Assembly (NCBI RefSeq): GCF_003113895.1
Contig: NZ_BDUD01000001.1
Span: 2,269,118 to 2,333,117, forward strand
Source of the DNA: Nostoc commune NIES-4072
GTDB lineage: Bacteria; Cyanobacteriota; Cyanobacteriia; Cyanobacteriales; Nostocaceae
Direction of reading: 5' to 3'
DNA length: 64,000 bases
The position numbers were made by a program, and so were the translations under genes. Each line of letters opens with the position of its first letter. Positions within the stretch are counted from its first letter, which is position 1. Below are positions 35,857-44,759 of the stretch, in pieces. Below the pieces are notes generated by a model that was not told the DNA's origin, did not search any database, and was given only the letters and a program-made list of their open reading frames with translations.

Positions 35857-37866
35857 ATGAGCATTTCTACTTCTGTGCTGAGTGATTTGCTAAAGTCCCT
35901 AGCATACTTGCGGCCCCAGCTATATTTTAAGGCTTCACTAACGGCGCTCTCCCATGCGATGGAAGATCAAGTTTTGGCTGCGACTTTAGCACAACCCCTT
36001 GTAATTGCTAGTTTCCAGCGAGAGCGATTCTACCGCCAAGAAGCTCATCGCTATCAGCGACTTGCCTTGCGGAGTAACCAAATATACGTATTAGCTGCTC
36101 CGGAAACGGATTTTGTCAACAGTTCAGAATACTACGAAAAGATTGCTTTTGAGCCAACGGATGGCTTAAGCCATGAGTGGCATTTGGTAGTGATTGCTGA
36201 CAATTATGCAACTTGTCTAGTTTGCCGGGAAAGCCTTGGTTCTATTGCCAAAAACAAGCAACTACCAGAACTAAGCCCTAATCTGGATATAGACGCAGCG
36301 CGAAGATTTGAGGGAGTTTGGACATCGGAAAGGGGAGTTAGCCTCAAAGCAGCTGAATTGCTGTTAGACAGGATTTTGGTTTACAGACCAGAACTGGCAA
36401 GTAAAATTGAGGAGGCGCGTCAGAGGTTTGGTATAGGAGAGCCGAGAAGCCTTTTTGGAGAAGAACAGATCAATGAATACGCTTGTGACATTGATACAGA
36501 TCCCTTTGTGCAGCGTTTAGTAACTTACTTGCAAGCTAGTCAGTACAAATTGCACAAAGCCTACCGTTCCATTGCTGCCCAAGCACGAAAAGAACGATTA
36601 GTCAACTCGATTAGCACAGCCATTAGGCGATCGCTCGATCCTCACGAAGTTCTCCAGGTGGCGGCACAAGAATTAGGACAACATCTAGAAGCTTGTCGCT
36701 GTCTAATTTACCGCGCTCAAGCCACAGATAGCCAAGCCATAATTGAACACGAGTTTTTGAATCCCGGCATTTTATCGCTTCGTGGGCAAACCTGGGAGTT
36801 AGAGAAAAATTCTCTATTTCAGGACATAGTGCAACAAGGTGAAGGTGTTTGTATTAGCGATACACTAAATGACCCTCGTGTGAACAATTCGCCAGCCCTC
36901 TCCTTGATCGCCAAAAAGTTTGCCATTCGTTCTTGGCTAATGGAACCAGTATTCTATCAAGGGCGATTATTGGGCATTGTGGAGTTACACTATTGCCGAA
37001 TGCCACCGCACGAATGCCAACCTGGGGAATTAGATTTGGTAGAAGCGATCGCCACCCAAGTGGGAGCAGCTCTCATCCAAGCGGAAGCTTACGCCAACCT
37101 AGAAGAACTTAACCAGCAGCTAGAAGCTCTAGACCGCACCCGTAGTAATCTCATAGCCATCACCGGGCATGAACTGCGTACCCCCTTATCCACTATTCAA
37201 GTGTGCCTGGAAAGCCTTGCTAGTGAGCCTGATATGCCTTTGGAGTTACAGCAAATCATGCTTAACACTGCTCTTTCCGACTCAGAACGGATGCGAAAAC
37301 TGGTACAAGATTTTCTCACACTTTCCAACTTGGAAAGCGGCCGAGTGGAATGGCATCCAGAATCCCTCACCTTACAAGAGTGTATAGATTTATCACTCAG
37401 CCGCAATCGCACGCGTTCTTCAACGGAAAAGCCGCCGAAAATCAAGACTGAAATTGCCGAAAACCTACCTTTGGTTAGAGCTGACGGTGATTGGCTAGTA
37501 GAGGTACTGGCAAAACTCATAGATAATGCCTGTAAATTTACGCCACCCCAAGGAGAAATCACCATTAAAGCGATTTACAACAGCCATCAAAAGGTTGAGG
37601 TAACTGTAGCAGACACTGGACGCGGCATTGAACCAAATCGTTTAGAAGTAGTTTTTGACCGCTTCTATCAAGAAGAGGGAGCGCTGCGTCGCACCACTGG
37701 CGGTACTGGACTTGGTTTAGCTATTTGCCGTCAAATTGTTAATGGCTGGGGTGGGGAAATTTGGGCAGAGTCAACAGGCAAAGACCAGGGTAGTCAGTTT
37801 CACTTCACTATACCAATTGTTCAGAGTAGTAAAGAGGAAAAGCGGACAAAAGTCAAGAGTAAATAG
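35857..37866 (+). CDS. DICT-GAF sensor histidine kinase
   Basis: A 669-residue cytoplasmic kinase. Residues about 1-235 match the DICT sensory domain (LTALSHAMEDQVLAATLAQP, FQRERFYRQEAHRYQRL). A GAF domain follows (about 255-410, VNSISTAIRRSLDPHEVLQV at its start). Then HisKA with GHELRTPLSTIQV (phospho-acceptor His438) and an HATPase domain (N-box LIDNACKFTPP, DTGRGIEP, GGTGLGLAICRQIV). DICT domains are linked to light or redox signalling in cyanobacteria. There is no receiver and no adjacent response regulator. ATG 35857 is used. Confidence 0.9.
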   Translation: MSISTSVLSDLLKSLAYLRPQLYFKASLTALSHAMEDQVLAATLAQPLVIASFQRERFYRQEAHRYQRLALRSNQIYVLAAPETDFVNSSEYYEKIAFEPTDGLSHEWHLVVIADNYATCLVCRESLGSIAKNKQLPELSPNLDIDAARRFEGVWTSERGVSLKAAELLLDRILVYRPELASKIEEARQRFGIGEPRSLFGEEQINEYACDIDTDPFVQRLVTYLQASQYKLHKAYRSIAAQARKERLVNSISTAIRRSLDPHEVLQVAAQELGQHLEACRCLIYRAQATDSQAIIEHEFLNPGILSLRGQTWELEKNSLFQDIVQQGEGVCISDTLNDPRVNNSPALSLIAKKFAIRSWLMEPVFYQGRLLGIVELHYCRMPPHECQPGELDLVEAIATQVGAALIQAEAYANLEELNQQLEALDRTRSNLIAITGHELRTPLSTIQVCLESLASEPDMPLELQQIMLNTALSDSERMRKLVQDFLTLSNLESGRVEWHPESLTLQECIDLSLSRNRTRSSTEKPPKIKTEIAENLPLVRADGDWLVEVLAKLIDNACKFTPPQGEITIKAIYNSHQKVEVTVADTGRGIEPNRLEVVFDRFYQEEGALRRTTGGTGLGLAICRQIVNGWGGEIWAESTGKDQGSQFHFTIPIVQSSKEEKRTKVKSK

Positions 37867-37996
37867 GGATGGGGCATGGGGCATGGGGCATGGGATGAGG
37901 GAGATGAGGGAGATAAGGGAGATGAGGGAGATGAGGGGAAAATAGTTAAGATAAATGCCCAATGCCCAATGCCCAATGCCCAATGCCCAATGCCCA
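37867..37996. repeat. Cluster of short tandem repeats between kinase gene and psaD
   Basis: Three tracts: GGGGCAT heptamers (about three copies from 37871), a 9-base GATGAGGGA unit (about five copies, 37893-37938), and GCCCAAT heptamers (six copies, about 37956-37998). The first and last are nearly complementary (ATGGGGC / GCCCAAT), so the transcript can fold back. These are STRR-type repeats. Confidence 0.75.
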
Positions 37997-38087
37997 ATAA
38001 CTAAAAACTGTTACAGTCTATGACGCGATCGCAATATGATCCTGGTTGCGGTGTTAGGATTCCCTAAAAACGTTGAGAGAATCACTT

Positions 38088-38513
38088 ATGGCAGAAACAC
38101 TCTCTGGACAAACCCCGCTATACGGTGGCAGCACCGGTGGCTTGCTAAACAAAGCAGACCTAGAAGAAAAGTACGCTATTACTTGGACTAGCCCGAAAGA
38201 GCAAGTTTTTGAATTGCCTACAGGTGGTGCTGCTGTTATGCGGCAAGGTGAAAACCTGCTGTATATAGCTCGTAAAGAATATGGAATCTTTTTGGGCGGT
38301 CAGCAACTCCGGAAACTCAAAATTACAGATTACAAAATTTACCGGATTTTACCCAACGGAGAAACCACTTTACTTCACCCAGCTGATGGTGTATTCCCTG
38401 AAAAGGTTAACCCAGGTCGTGACAAAGTGCGTTATGTAGACCGTCGTATCGGACAAAACCCCAGCCCCTCTAAAGTTAAGTTTAGCGGTGTTACTACCTA
38501 CGACGCTCCGTAA
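38088..38513 (+). CDS. psaD: Photosystem I reaction centre subunit II (PsaD)
   Basis: A 141-residue extrinsic subunit on the cytoplasmic face of photosystem I that anchors PsaC and docks ferredoxin. The opening [20 protein letters not shown] and the segments [20 protein letters not shown] and [17 protein letters not shown] are diagnostic, as is the basic C-terminal region [22 protein letters not shown] 38088 is chosen; the frame extends five codons upstream (MRESL) to 38073, which is not part of known PsaD. A GAGA lies about ten bases before the ATG. It is single-gene, followed by a hairpin. Confidence 0.97.
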   Translation: MAETLSGQTPLYGGSTGGLLNKADLEEKYAITWTSPKEQVFELPTGGAAVMRQGENLLYIARKEYGIFLGGQQLRKLKITDYKIYRILPNGETTLLHPADGVFPEKVNPGRDKVRYVDRRIGQNPSPSKVKFSGVTTYDAP

Positions 38514-38547
38514 CTAGCTATTAGTAGCTAATGGGTAATTAGTAATG

Positions 38548-38589
38548 GGTAATTGGTAATTAAAAACCCATTACCCATTACCAATTACC
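38548..38589. terminator. Hairpin after psaD made of GGTAATTGGTAAT repeats
   Basis: GGTAATTGGTAAT (38548-38560) and ATTACCAATTACC (38577-38589) form a perfect 13-bp stem with a 16-base loop, in a region rich in TAATGGGTAATT repeats. It lies between psaD and trpE. There is no classical T-tract, but it may end or stabilise the psaD transcript. Confidence 0.5.
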
Positions 38590-38607
38590 AATTACTTTTG
38601 AAAAATA

Positions 38608-40137
38608 ATGATGTTTCCGGATTTTTCCCAGTTTTCCACCCTAGCGCAACAAGGCAACTTTGTCCCGGTATATCAAGAATGGGTAGCAGACTTAGATACG
38701 CCCGTATCTGCTTGGTATAAAGTATGTGCAGGTCAACCCTATAGCTTTTTGTTGGAATCCATCGAAGGTGGGGAAAAACTGGGACGCTATAGCTTAGTGG
38801 GTTGCGATCCTTTGTGGGTTTTGGAAGCAAGGGGCGATCGCACAACGCAGAAAAACCGCGATGGTTCACAGGTCGTTTTTCCAGGTGACCCCTTTACAGC
38901 TTTAGCTGAATGTTTAGCACCTTTTCACCCAGTCAAGTTACCACAGCTACCGCCAGGAATTGGCGGTTTATTTGGGTTTTGGGGTTATGAATTAATTCGC
39001 TGGATTGAGCCGCGTGTGCCAATTCACCCACCAGATGAGCGAAATATCCCTGATGGGTTGTGGATGCAGGTAGACCACCTACTGATTTTTGACCAAGTGA
39101 AGCGGAAAATTTGGGCGATCGCTTATGCTGATTTACGTGAAGAGAAAGTAGATTTCAAAGCAGCATATCAACAAGCGTGCGATCGCGTTACCCAAATGCT
39201 CGAAAAGCTATCTCTCCCCCTATCGCCAGAAAAAACTCGATTGGAATGGAAACCGCCAGGGAGCAGGAAAGCAGAGGAGCAAGGGAGCAAAGCAGCAGAG
39301 GAGTACAATAGTAATTTCACCCGCCCAGATTTTTGTGCTAGCGTCCAAAAGGCCAAAGACTACATCAAAGCAGGCGATATCTTCCAAGTAGTAATTTCCC
39401 AGCGACTATCAACAGCATACACAGGCGACCCCTTTGCCCTTTATCGCTCCCTACGTCAGATAAATCCTTCGCCTTACATGGCTTACTTTAACTTCCAGAA
39501 TTGGCAAATCATTGGTTCGAGTCCTGAAGTGATGGTGAAAGCCGAAACCGATTCAGATGGTGGAGTCATAGCAACAGTACGCCCAATTGCTGGGACACGT
39601 CCACGGGGTAAAACTACCCAGGAAGATGCAGCCTTTGCGAAGGATTTACTTGAAGATCCCAAGGAAGTCGCCGAACATGTGATGCTTGTAGACTTAGGGC
39701 GGAATGATTTGGGGCGTGTTTGTGAAAATGGTAGCGTCAAAGTCGATGAATTAATGGTAGTTGAGCGCTATTCCCATGTGATGCACATAGTCAGCAATGT
39801 TGTAGGTAAATTAGCCCTTGGTAAAACAGCATGGGATTTATTGAAAGCTTGCTTCCCCGCAGGTACGGTAAGCGGCGCACCCAAGATTCGGGCGATGGAG
39901 ATTATTCACGAATTAGAGTCTAGCCGTCGGGGTGTTTATTCCGGTGTGTATGGATATTACGATTTTGAAGGGCAATTAAATACTGCGATCGCAATTCGCA
40001 CAATGGTAGTGCATGATAATACGGTAAGCGTGCAAGCCGGTGCAGGTTTGGTAGCTGATTCTGAGCCAGAAAAAGAATACGAAGAGACGCTAAATAAAGC
40101 TAGAGGTCTATTAGAGGCGATTCGTTGTTTGTCTTAA
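38608..40137 (+). CDS. trpE: Anthranilate synthase component I
   Basis: A 509-residue chorismate-utilising enzyme making anthranilate for tryptophan, with the glutaminase TrpG as partner. The N-terminal regulatory site LLESIEGGEKLGRYSLVG (about 48-65) contains the LLES motif for tryptophan feedback. Catalytic-domain motifs: GDIFQVVISQRL, GSSPEVMVKAE, GTRPRGKT, GRNDLGRVCENGSV and GTVSGAPKIRAMEIIHELE. Residues about 218-233 (GSRKAEEQGSKAAEE) are encoded by the genome's purine-rich GGGAGCA-type intergenic repeat at about 39257-39304, an in-frame insertion between the two domains. TrpG is not adjacent. Confidence 0.95.
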   Translation: MMFPDFSQFSTLAQQGNFVPVYQEWVADLDTPVSAWYKVCAGQPYSFLLESIEGGEKLGRYSLVGCDPLWVLEARGDRTTQKNRDGSQVVFPGDPFTALAECLAPFHPVKLPQLPPGIGGLFGFWGYELIRWIEPRVPIHPPDERNIPDGLWMQVDHLLIFDQVKRKIWAIAYADLREEKVDFKAAYQQACDRVTQMLEKLSLPLSPEKTRLEWKPPGSRKAEEQGSKAAEEYNSNFTRPDFCASVQKAKDYIKAGDIFQVVISQRLSTAYTGDPFALYRSLRQINPSPYMAYFNFQNWQIIGSSPEVMVKAETDSDGGVIATVRPIAGTRPRGKTTQEDAAFAKDLLEDPKEVAEHVMLVDLGRNDLGRVCENGSVKVDELMVVERYSHVMHIVSNVVGKLALGKTAWDLLKACFPAGTVSGAPKIRAMEIIHELESSRRGVYSGVYGYYDFEGQLNTAIAIRTMVVHDNTVSVQAGAGLVADSEPEKEYEETLNKARGLLEAIRCLS

Positions 40138-40138
40138 G

Positions 40139-40172
40139 GAAAAATCCAAAATCCAAAATCCAAAATCCAAAA
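40139..40172. repeat. Heptamer STRR tract AAAATCC at the trpE-miaE junction
   Basis: Four copies of the 7-base unit AAAATCC plus a variant, immediately after the trpE stop and directly abutting the probable TTG start of miaE. The tract supplies or replaces the region where a ribosome-binding site would lie. Confidence 0.8.
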
Positions 40173-40799
40173 TTGATTGATGTGCTTACTCAGTTACCAA
40201 CTATCAACGCCCTGAAACAACCCACTAGCTCTGCTTGGGTTAAACAAGCGATGCCTGCGGCGGGCTACGCCTACGCTAATTTAGATATCATCTTACTCGA
40301 CCACTCGCACTGTGAACGCAAAGCAGCAGGCGTAGCCTTGAACATGATGTTTCGCTACCCTTCTAATACTAAAATGGTTCGGGAACTAACTGCGATCGCC
40401 CGTGAAGAACTAGAACACTTTGAGCTAGTTAACCAATGGTTAGAACGCCGGAATATTCCCTTAGCTCCCTTACCACCGCCTCCCTACGGCGCGGGTTTAA
40501 AAGCTGTTGTCCGCCCTAAAGAACCTGAGCGATTTCTAGATTCCTTACTAGTCACTGGTTTAATAGAAGCTCGCTCTCACGAACGCCTGGGACTATTAGC
40601 TGCTCACTGTCCAGAACCAGAGTTAGCAAAATTTTATCGTGGGCTAATGGCATCCGAAGCGCGTCACTACGGTATATATTGGGTATTAGCTGCTACTTAC
40701 TTCGACAAAGAAATTGTTATGAAACGGCTTGATGAATTAGCAATTATCGAAAGTCAGTTGCTGGCGACTTTGCACCCAGAACCTAGAATTCACAGTTAG
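40173..40799 (+). CDS. miaE: tRNA-(ms2io6A) hydroxylase
   Basis: A 208-residue non-haem diiron hydroxylase that modifies ms2i6A37 of tRNA. Diiron ligands of the ferritin-like four-helix bundle appear in DHSHCERKAAGVALNMM, REELEHFELVNQWLERR (ExxH) and RSHERLGLLAAH / SEARHYGIYW. TTG 40173 (LIDVLTQLPTINAL) is preferred; a GTG at 40125 would overlap trpE and read through the STRR tract as a KSKIQNPK leader. Residues about 26-35 (AMPAAGYAYA) come from a dispersed palindromic repeat (40248-40277) placed in frame. Confidence 0.9.
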   Translation: MIDVLTQLPTINALKQPTSSAWVKQAMPAAGYAYANLDIILLDHSHCERKAAGVALNMMFRYPSNTKMVRELTAIAREELEHFELVNQWLERRNIPLAPLPPPPYGAGLKAVVRPKEPERFLDSLLVTGLIEARSHERLGLLAAHCPEPELAKFYRGLMASEARHYGIYWVLAATYFDKEIVMKRLDELAIIESQLLATLHPEPRIHS

Positions 40800-40817
40800 T
40801 AGACTAAGGTAACAGAT

Positions 40818-41222
40818 ATGAAGCTTCAGCTAACACACCTGAGACTGCTTGTCTCCAACTACAAAGATTCTTTTCTGTTCTACCGGGATCTGCTGAAATT
40901 TGATGTCGATTGGGGCGATGAAGATAGCGGATATGCTGAGTTTAATACCGGATATCTCAAGCTAGGTTTGTTCAAACAAGAATTAATGGCTCAAGTAGTT
41001 CCAAGAGTCGAACAGCCTTCTTATATTGCCAATCGAGATAAAATTGTCTTGATTTTCGCAGTCGATAACGTGGATGAGGTCTATGAGCAAGTCAAAAATC
41101 AGAATGCGATCGTTGTAACTCAACCACAAGATCGCCCCAGTTGGGGAATCCGCACAGCTCATTTTCGCGATCCTGATGGCAATCTCATCGAAATCTACAA
41201 CAATCTAGGAATTGTCAGTTAA
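40818..41222 (+). CDS. Glyoxalase/VOC superfamily protein
   Basis: A 134-residue single-domain VOC protein: LTHLRLLVSNYKDSFLFYRDLLKF (parts, residues 4-27), EFNTGYLKLGLF, and the C-terminal AHFRDPDGNLIEIYNNL with the conserved Glu metal ligand. N-terminal metal-ligand His6 is present. VOC proteins include lyases, dioxygenases and antibiotic-binding proteins, so substrate is open. It follows miaE by 18 bases and may be co-transcribed. Confidence 0.85.
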   Translation: MKLQLTHLRLLVSNYKDSFLFYRDLLKFDVDWGDEDSGYAEFNTGYLKLGLFKQELMAQVVPRVEQPSYIANRDKIVLIFAVDNVDEVYEQVKNQNAIVVTQPQDRPSWGIRTAHFRDPDGNLIEIYNNLGIVS

Positions 41223-41266
41223 CTCAACCTGAGTGATTTCCAAGAACTAAATTATCCGGGCTTTTC

Positions 41267-41293
41267 ACCCGCTCCTAACAAAAGGCGGGTTTT
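41267..41293 (+). terminator. Rho-independent terminator
   Basis: CCCGC (41268-41272) pairs with GCGGG (41285-41289), followed by TTTT, 45 bases after the VOC gene stop. The stem is short but well placed. Confidence 0.55.
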
Positions 41294-41900
41294 CAGAATA
41301 ATCCTACAAATTTTGGGCAATTTTAAGCGTGCCTTCCAGTTGCCTTGGTCATGAAAGCTAAAATAATGGACAATTACGGTTATAACCAGGCTCGCTTCCA
41401 TTATTCAGGTTCACTATCTATGTAGATGCTGAATTTTTTTTCAGGATTCTACTCAGAAAAACAAATACCCACAGTCTAGAAATTGCACCAGATTCAGGAA
41501 TAGCTATTGCTGTTATTAACAATAGTCTTTTTTGGTCTTTTGAGTAAATTGTATTATTTAGATTTCAACTAATCCAGATATCCTCTGGTTATTTTTTGTT
41601 TTGAATAATATAGCAAATTTAATATAATTTATAAAAAGCTTTATTTTATTTTTGCCTTTGAAAGGGTGCAATTAAAAGAACAAAGTCTGCGATCGCAGGA
41701 TTGGTTTATATAGCCCCAGGCTTTAGGTATTGGGTTTAAATAAGCCTTGTGAGTATGAATTTGGCTTATTTTGAGCAAATTATATATAAAAAATTCATCT
41801 TTTATTAACTAACCCTAAATTAAATAAAGCATTACCCAAACTTAATCAAAATAAAATATTTTTTCTTCAAGCATTATTTGTAAGTAACCAAACCATCCTC
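41294..41900. other. AT-rich spacer upstream of phoX-type gene
   Basis: About 600 bases, very AT-rich from 41560 to 41880. No coding frame above 25 codons and no recognised repeat. It probably contains the promoter of the phosphatase gene; no convincing Pho-box direct repeats were identified by eye. Confidence 0.4.
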
Positions 41901-43235
41901 ATGACATTTTCAAGACGTAAATTCTTTGCAATAGCAGGTACAACTGCTGTAGGCACTTTGATAGTGTCTCCTTTAGAAGGTCTTCTTGCCAGAAAAGCCT
42001 TTGGTAAAAAACTTGGTAGAGGATATGGGGAACTTTTTCCAGGTGCTGATGGAATTTTAGAAGTACCAAGAGGATTTCAGTATCGAGTTATATCTCGTAC
42101 AGGCACTCCCATGAGCGATGGCAACCTAGAGCCTAGTAATCATGATGGAATGGCAGCCTTTCCTGGCCCCCAAAACACAACAATCCTGATTCGCAATCAC
42201 GAACTTAGTAATAGTAGTGGCACTCGTGTACCAGGAGTAGAAGTGCCGAATCCCTACGATCCCATTTGCAGAGGTGGCACTACAACCCTGGTTGTTGGGC
42301 CCAATCGCCAGCTTATTAAAGAGTTTGCCTCTCTTGGTGGAACGATTCGTAACTGTGCGGGTGGTCGAACTCCTTGGGGTTCATGGATTAGCTGTGAAGA
42401 AGATACAACTAGACCAAGTGCAAGTAATGGAGTCATAAAGTTACATGGTTATAACTTTGAGGTTCCAGCTAGCGATACCCCTCCTGTAGATCCAGTGCCT
42501 CTAGTTGCTATGGGACGCTTTAATCATGAAGCTGTAGCTGTAGATCCCGAAACTGGATATGTTTATCAAACTGAAGATAGAGGAGATAGCCTCTTTTACC
42601 GTTTTATCCCGACAGTTCCTGGTCAGTTAAAAGAAGGAGGCACTCTTCAAGCTCTGAGGATCATAGGTAGACCAGGAGTTAACACTAAGACCGGTTTCGT
42701 TGTAGGACAGAAGTTACCTGTAGATTGGGTGAACATTCCTGACCCCAACCCAACAACTACAGATAATGTCAGATTGCAAGGTCGCAACTTAGGTGCAGCC
42801 CAGTTTAGCCGTGGGGAAGGCATCTATTATGACGACAACAAGGATAAGAAAGACAACAATGGCAAAGGAGAATTTTACTTCACTGCTACAGATGGTGGCC
42901 CTGTGGGTGGTGGTCAGGTCTGGCGCTACATTCCAGGTGAAGAGACAATTGAATTATTTGTCGAGTCTGAATCTAAAGATGAACTCGACATGCCCGATAA
43001 CATAGTGGTAGCACCTTTTGGCGATCTGATCCTCTGTGAGGACGGAAACGATGACAATTTCTTGATAGGTGTTACTCCCAGTGGTGAAATCTACAAATTT
43101 GCGCGTAATGCCCTTGAAACTGGTGAGTTTGCTGGAGCCTGCTTCTCCCCTGATGGTCGTACTTTGTTTGTCAACATCCAAACCCCTGGTATTACTTTAG
43201 CTATCTGGGGCCCTTGGAACAGTAATAGAGGTTAA
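41901..43235 (+). CDS. PhoX-type (DUF839) alkaline phosphatase, Tat-exported
   Basis: A 444-residue exported protein. The twin-arginine signal SRRKFFAIAGTTAVGTLIV is at residues 4-22. PhoX/DUF839 features: SNHDGMAAFPGP, LIRNHELS, TPWGSWISCEEDT (about 160-172), NHEAVAVDPETGYVYQTEDRGDSLFYRF (in parts, about 213-240) and ILCEDGNDDNFLIG near 375. PhoX enzymes are Ca/Fe-dependent phosphomonoesterases in the periplasm that release phosphate from organic esters. This short form could also be a related lactonase-like propeller. A PhoD-type gene lies 8 kb away. Confidence 0.8.
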   Translation: MTFSRRKFFAIAGTTAVGTLIVSPLEGLLARKAFGKKLGRGYGELFPGADGILEVPRGFQYRVISRTGTPMSDGNLEPSNHDGMAAFPGPQNTTILIRNHELSNSSGTRVPGVEVPNPYDPICRGGTTTLVVGPNRQLIKEFASLGGTIRNCAGGRTPWGSWISCEEDTTRPSASNGVIKLHGYNFEVPASDTPPVDPVPLVAMGRFNHEAVAVDPETGYVYQTEDRGDSLFYRFIPTVPGQLKEGGTLQALRIIGRPGVNTKTGFVVGQKLPVDWVNIPDPNPTTTDNVRLQGRNLGAAQFSRGEGIYYDDNKDKKDNNGKGEFYFTATDGGPVGGGQVWRYIPGEETIELFVESESKDELDMPDNIVVAPFGDLILCEDGNDDNFLIGVTPSGEIYKFARNALETGEFAGACFSPDGRTLFVNIQTPGITLAIWGPWNSNRG

Positions 43236-43309
43236 TTATCAAGTCGTAACATCAATGTCAGCCTAGGCGTAGTTCGCCGCAGGCATCGTTATTATATCGT
43301 TGGCAAGAA

Positions 43310-43346
43310 GACAAAGGGAGGGGAAGACAATTCCTCTCCCTTTGTC
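43310..43346 (+). terminator. Strong hairpin after phoX-type gene
   Basis: GACAAAGGGAGGGGAA and TTCCTCTCCCTTTGTC pair over 16 bases with one mismatch and a 5-base loop, 75 bases beyond the stop. The downstream sequence TGTTTATTG is only weakly T-rich. Confidence 0.6.
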
Positions 43347-43460
43347 TGTTTATTGACACCTTGAGAGTACCGCTTGAAATGGACTCTGCAAGAATTGCTA
43401 TTTGCTGAGTAAATTGGGATATAGAACCAGAAAAATTTTCTGAGTAAACTTGACCAGCAA

Positions 43461-43958
43461 ATGGTAATGAAAAACTATTATCAAGATTTTTTAATTCGTG
43501 ATTGGGTGCAAAGCGATCGCACAAGAGCCGCCCAAGTCATCAGTTATGTATTATCAGAATACGGTCTGGGTTGGGAACCAAAGGGCGCTGACCGAGATGT
43601 GCTGCAAGTAGAGGAATATTATTTAGCTACTGGGGGAGAATTTTGGGTAATTGAACACCAAAGCCAGCTAGTGGGTACTGGGGCATACTACCCCATACAC
43701 CGAGGCAAAAAAGCTGTAGAAATCCGCAAAATGTATCTTTTGCCCAGCATTAGGGGTTTAGGATTAGGGAAATATTTGTTACAACAGCTAGAAGGAGCGA
43801 TCGCAGAGCGTGGTTTTGAGCAAATTTGGATTGAAACCGCCAGCGTTTTGGTGGAAGCAGTCAAACTGTATGAAAGCAACGGCTACACTCCAGCAACGGG
43901 TGTAGAAACAACAAGGTGCGATCGCGTGTATCTTAAGTCATTAGTCAAACACAAATGA
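43461..43958 (+). CDS. GNAT family acetyltransferase
   Basis: A 165-residue N-acetyltransferase. The acetyl-CoA loop is in VEIRKMYLLPSIRGLGLGKYLLQQLE (about 87-112, motif A RGLGLGK), followed by AEIWIETASVLVEAVKLYESNGYTP in variant form (IETAS, then LYESNGY). The N-terminus IRDWVQSDRTRAAQVISYVL is usual for the fold. Substrate unknown. A 14-base direct repeat (AAATGACTAATGAC, twice) separates it from comF. Confidence 0.85.
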   Translation: MVMKNYYQDFLIRDWVQSDRTRAAQVISYVLSEYGLGWEPKGADRDVLQVEEYYLATGGEFWVIEHQSQLVGTGAYYPIHRGKKAVEIRKMYLLPSIRGLGLGKYLLQQLEGAIAERGFEQIWIETASVLVEAVKLYESNGYTPATGVETTRCDRVYLKSLVKHK

Positions 43959-43994
43959 CTAATGACAAATGACTAATGACAAAGGACAACCCTA

Positions 43995-44672
43995 ATGCAC
44001 ACTTGGATTAAAAATCTTACAGGCTTACTCAATCTTTTTCTCCAATCCCATTGTCCTCTGTGCCAACGTGCAACCTCGCAAGAATTCTGTCAAAATTGCA
44101 CCAGACAACTGCAAAAATGTCAACGTCAAGACCCGATTTCTCTGTGGCAAGAGCCAATACCAGTATTTGGCTGGGGGGAGTATGGTGGCCCGGTGAAAAG
44201 AGCGATCGCAGCGATGAAATACGAAAATCAACCCCAAATAGCTCGTCCTTTAGGTCACTGGTTAGGAGAAGCATGGTTGTTAAATTCACCAAGGCAAGAT
44301 AGCAAACCTGTAGTAGTTCCTATCCCACTCCACCCTAGCAAGCAAAAGCAACGTAAATACAATCAAGCCGCACTCATAGCCCAAAGCTTCTGCGAAATAA
44401 CTGGCTTAAAATTGAAACTAAACGGTTTAGCAAGAGTGCGAGAAACTGAAGCGCAATTTGGTTTATCGGTATCTAAACGAGAAAAAAACTTGGTTAACGC
44501 TTTTGCTGTTGGCCAAGAATTTCACCATCGTCCCCCAAATGTCCCAGTGCTGTTAGTGGACGATATTTATACTACTGGTGCTACTGCTAGGTCTGCTGTA
44601 GAAACACTTCGTCAGTATGGAATTGTAGTCTTAGGATTAGTAGCAGTAGCCACTGCCGTCAAAGATGGATAA
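43995..44672 (+). CDS. comF: ComF family phosphoribosyltransferase-like protein
   Basis: A 225-residue ComF/GntX protein. An N-terminal zinc ribbon (CPLCQRATSQEFCQNC, about 21-36) precedes a PRTase domain with VVPIPLHPSKQKQRKYNQA (about 101-119) and the PRPP-binding loop LLVDDIYTTGATARSAVETL (about 190-209). ComF is needed for DNA uptake during natural transformation in several bacteria and cyanobacteria. It lies 36 bp after the acetyltransferase gene on the same strand. Confidence 0.9.
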   Translation: MHTWIKNLTGLLNLFLQSHCPLCQRATSQEFCQNCTRQLQKCQRQDPISLWQEPIPVFGWGEYGGPVKRAIAAMKYENQPQIARPLGHWLGEAWLLNSPRQDSKPVVVPIPLHPSKQKQRKYNQAALIAQSFCEITGLKLKLNGLARVRETEAQFGLSVSKREKNLVNAFAVGQEFHHRPPNVPVLLVDDIYTTGATARSAVETLRQYGIVVLGLVAVATAVKDG

Positions 44673-44759
44673 ATTAAGAATTAATGGGCACGCTCTAGCA
44701 GATTAAGTACATAAATTGACCGAATTACCTTATTTTTTAGAAAAAATTGCTTGAAATGT

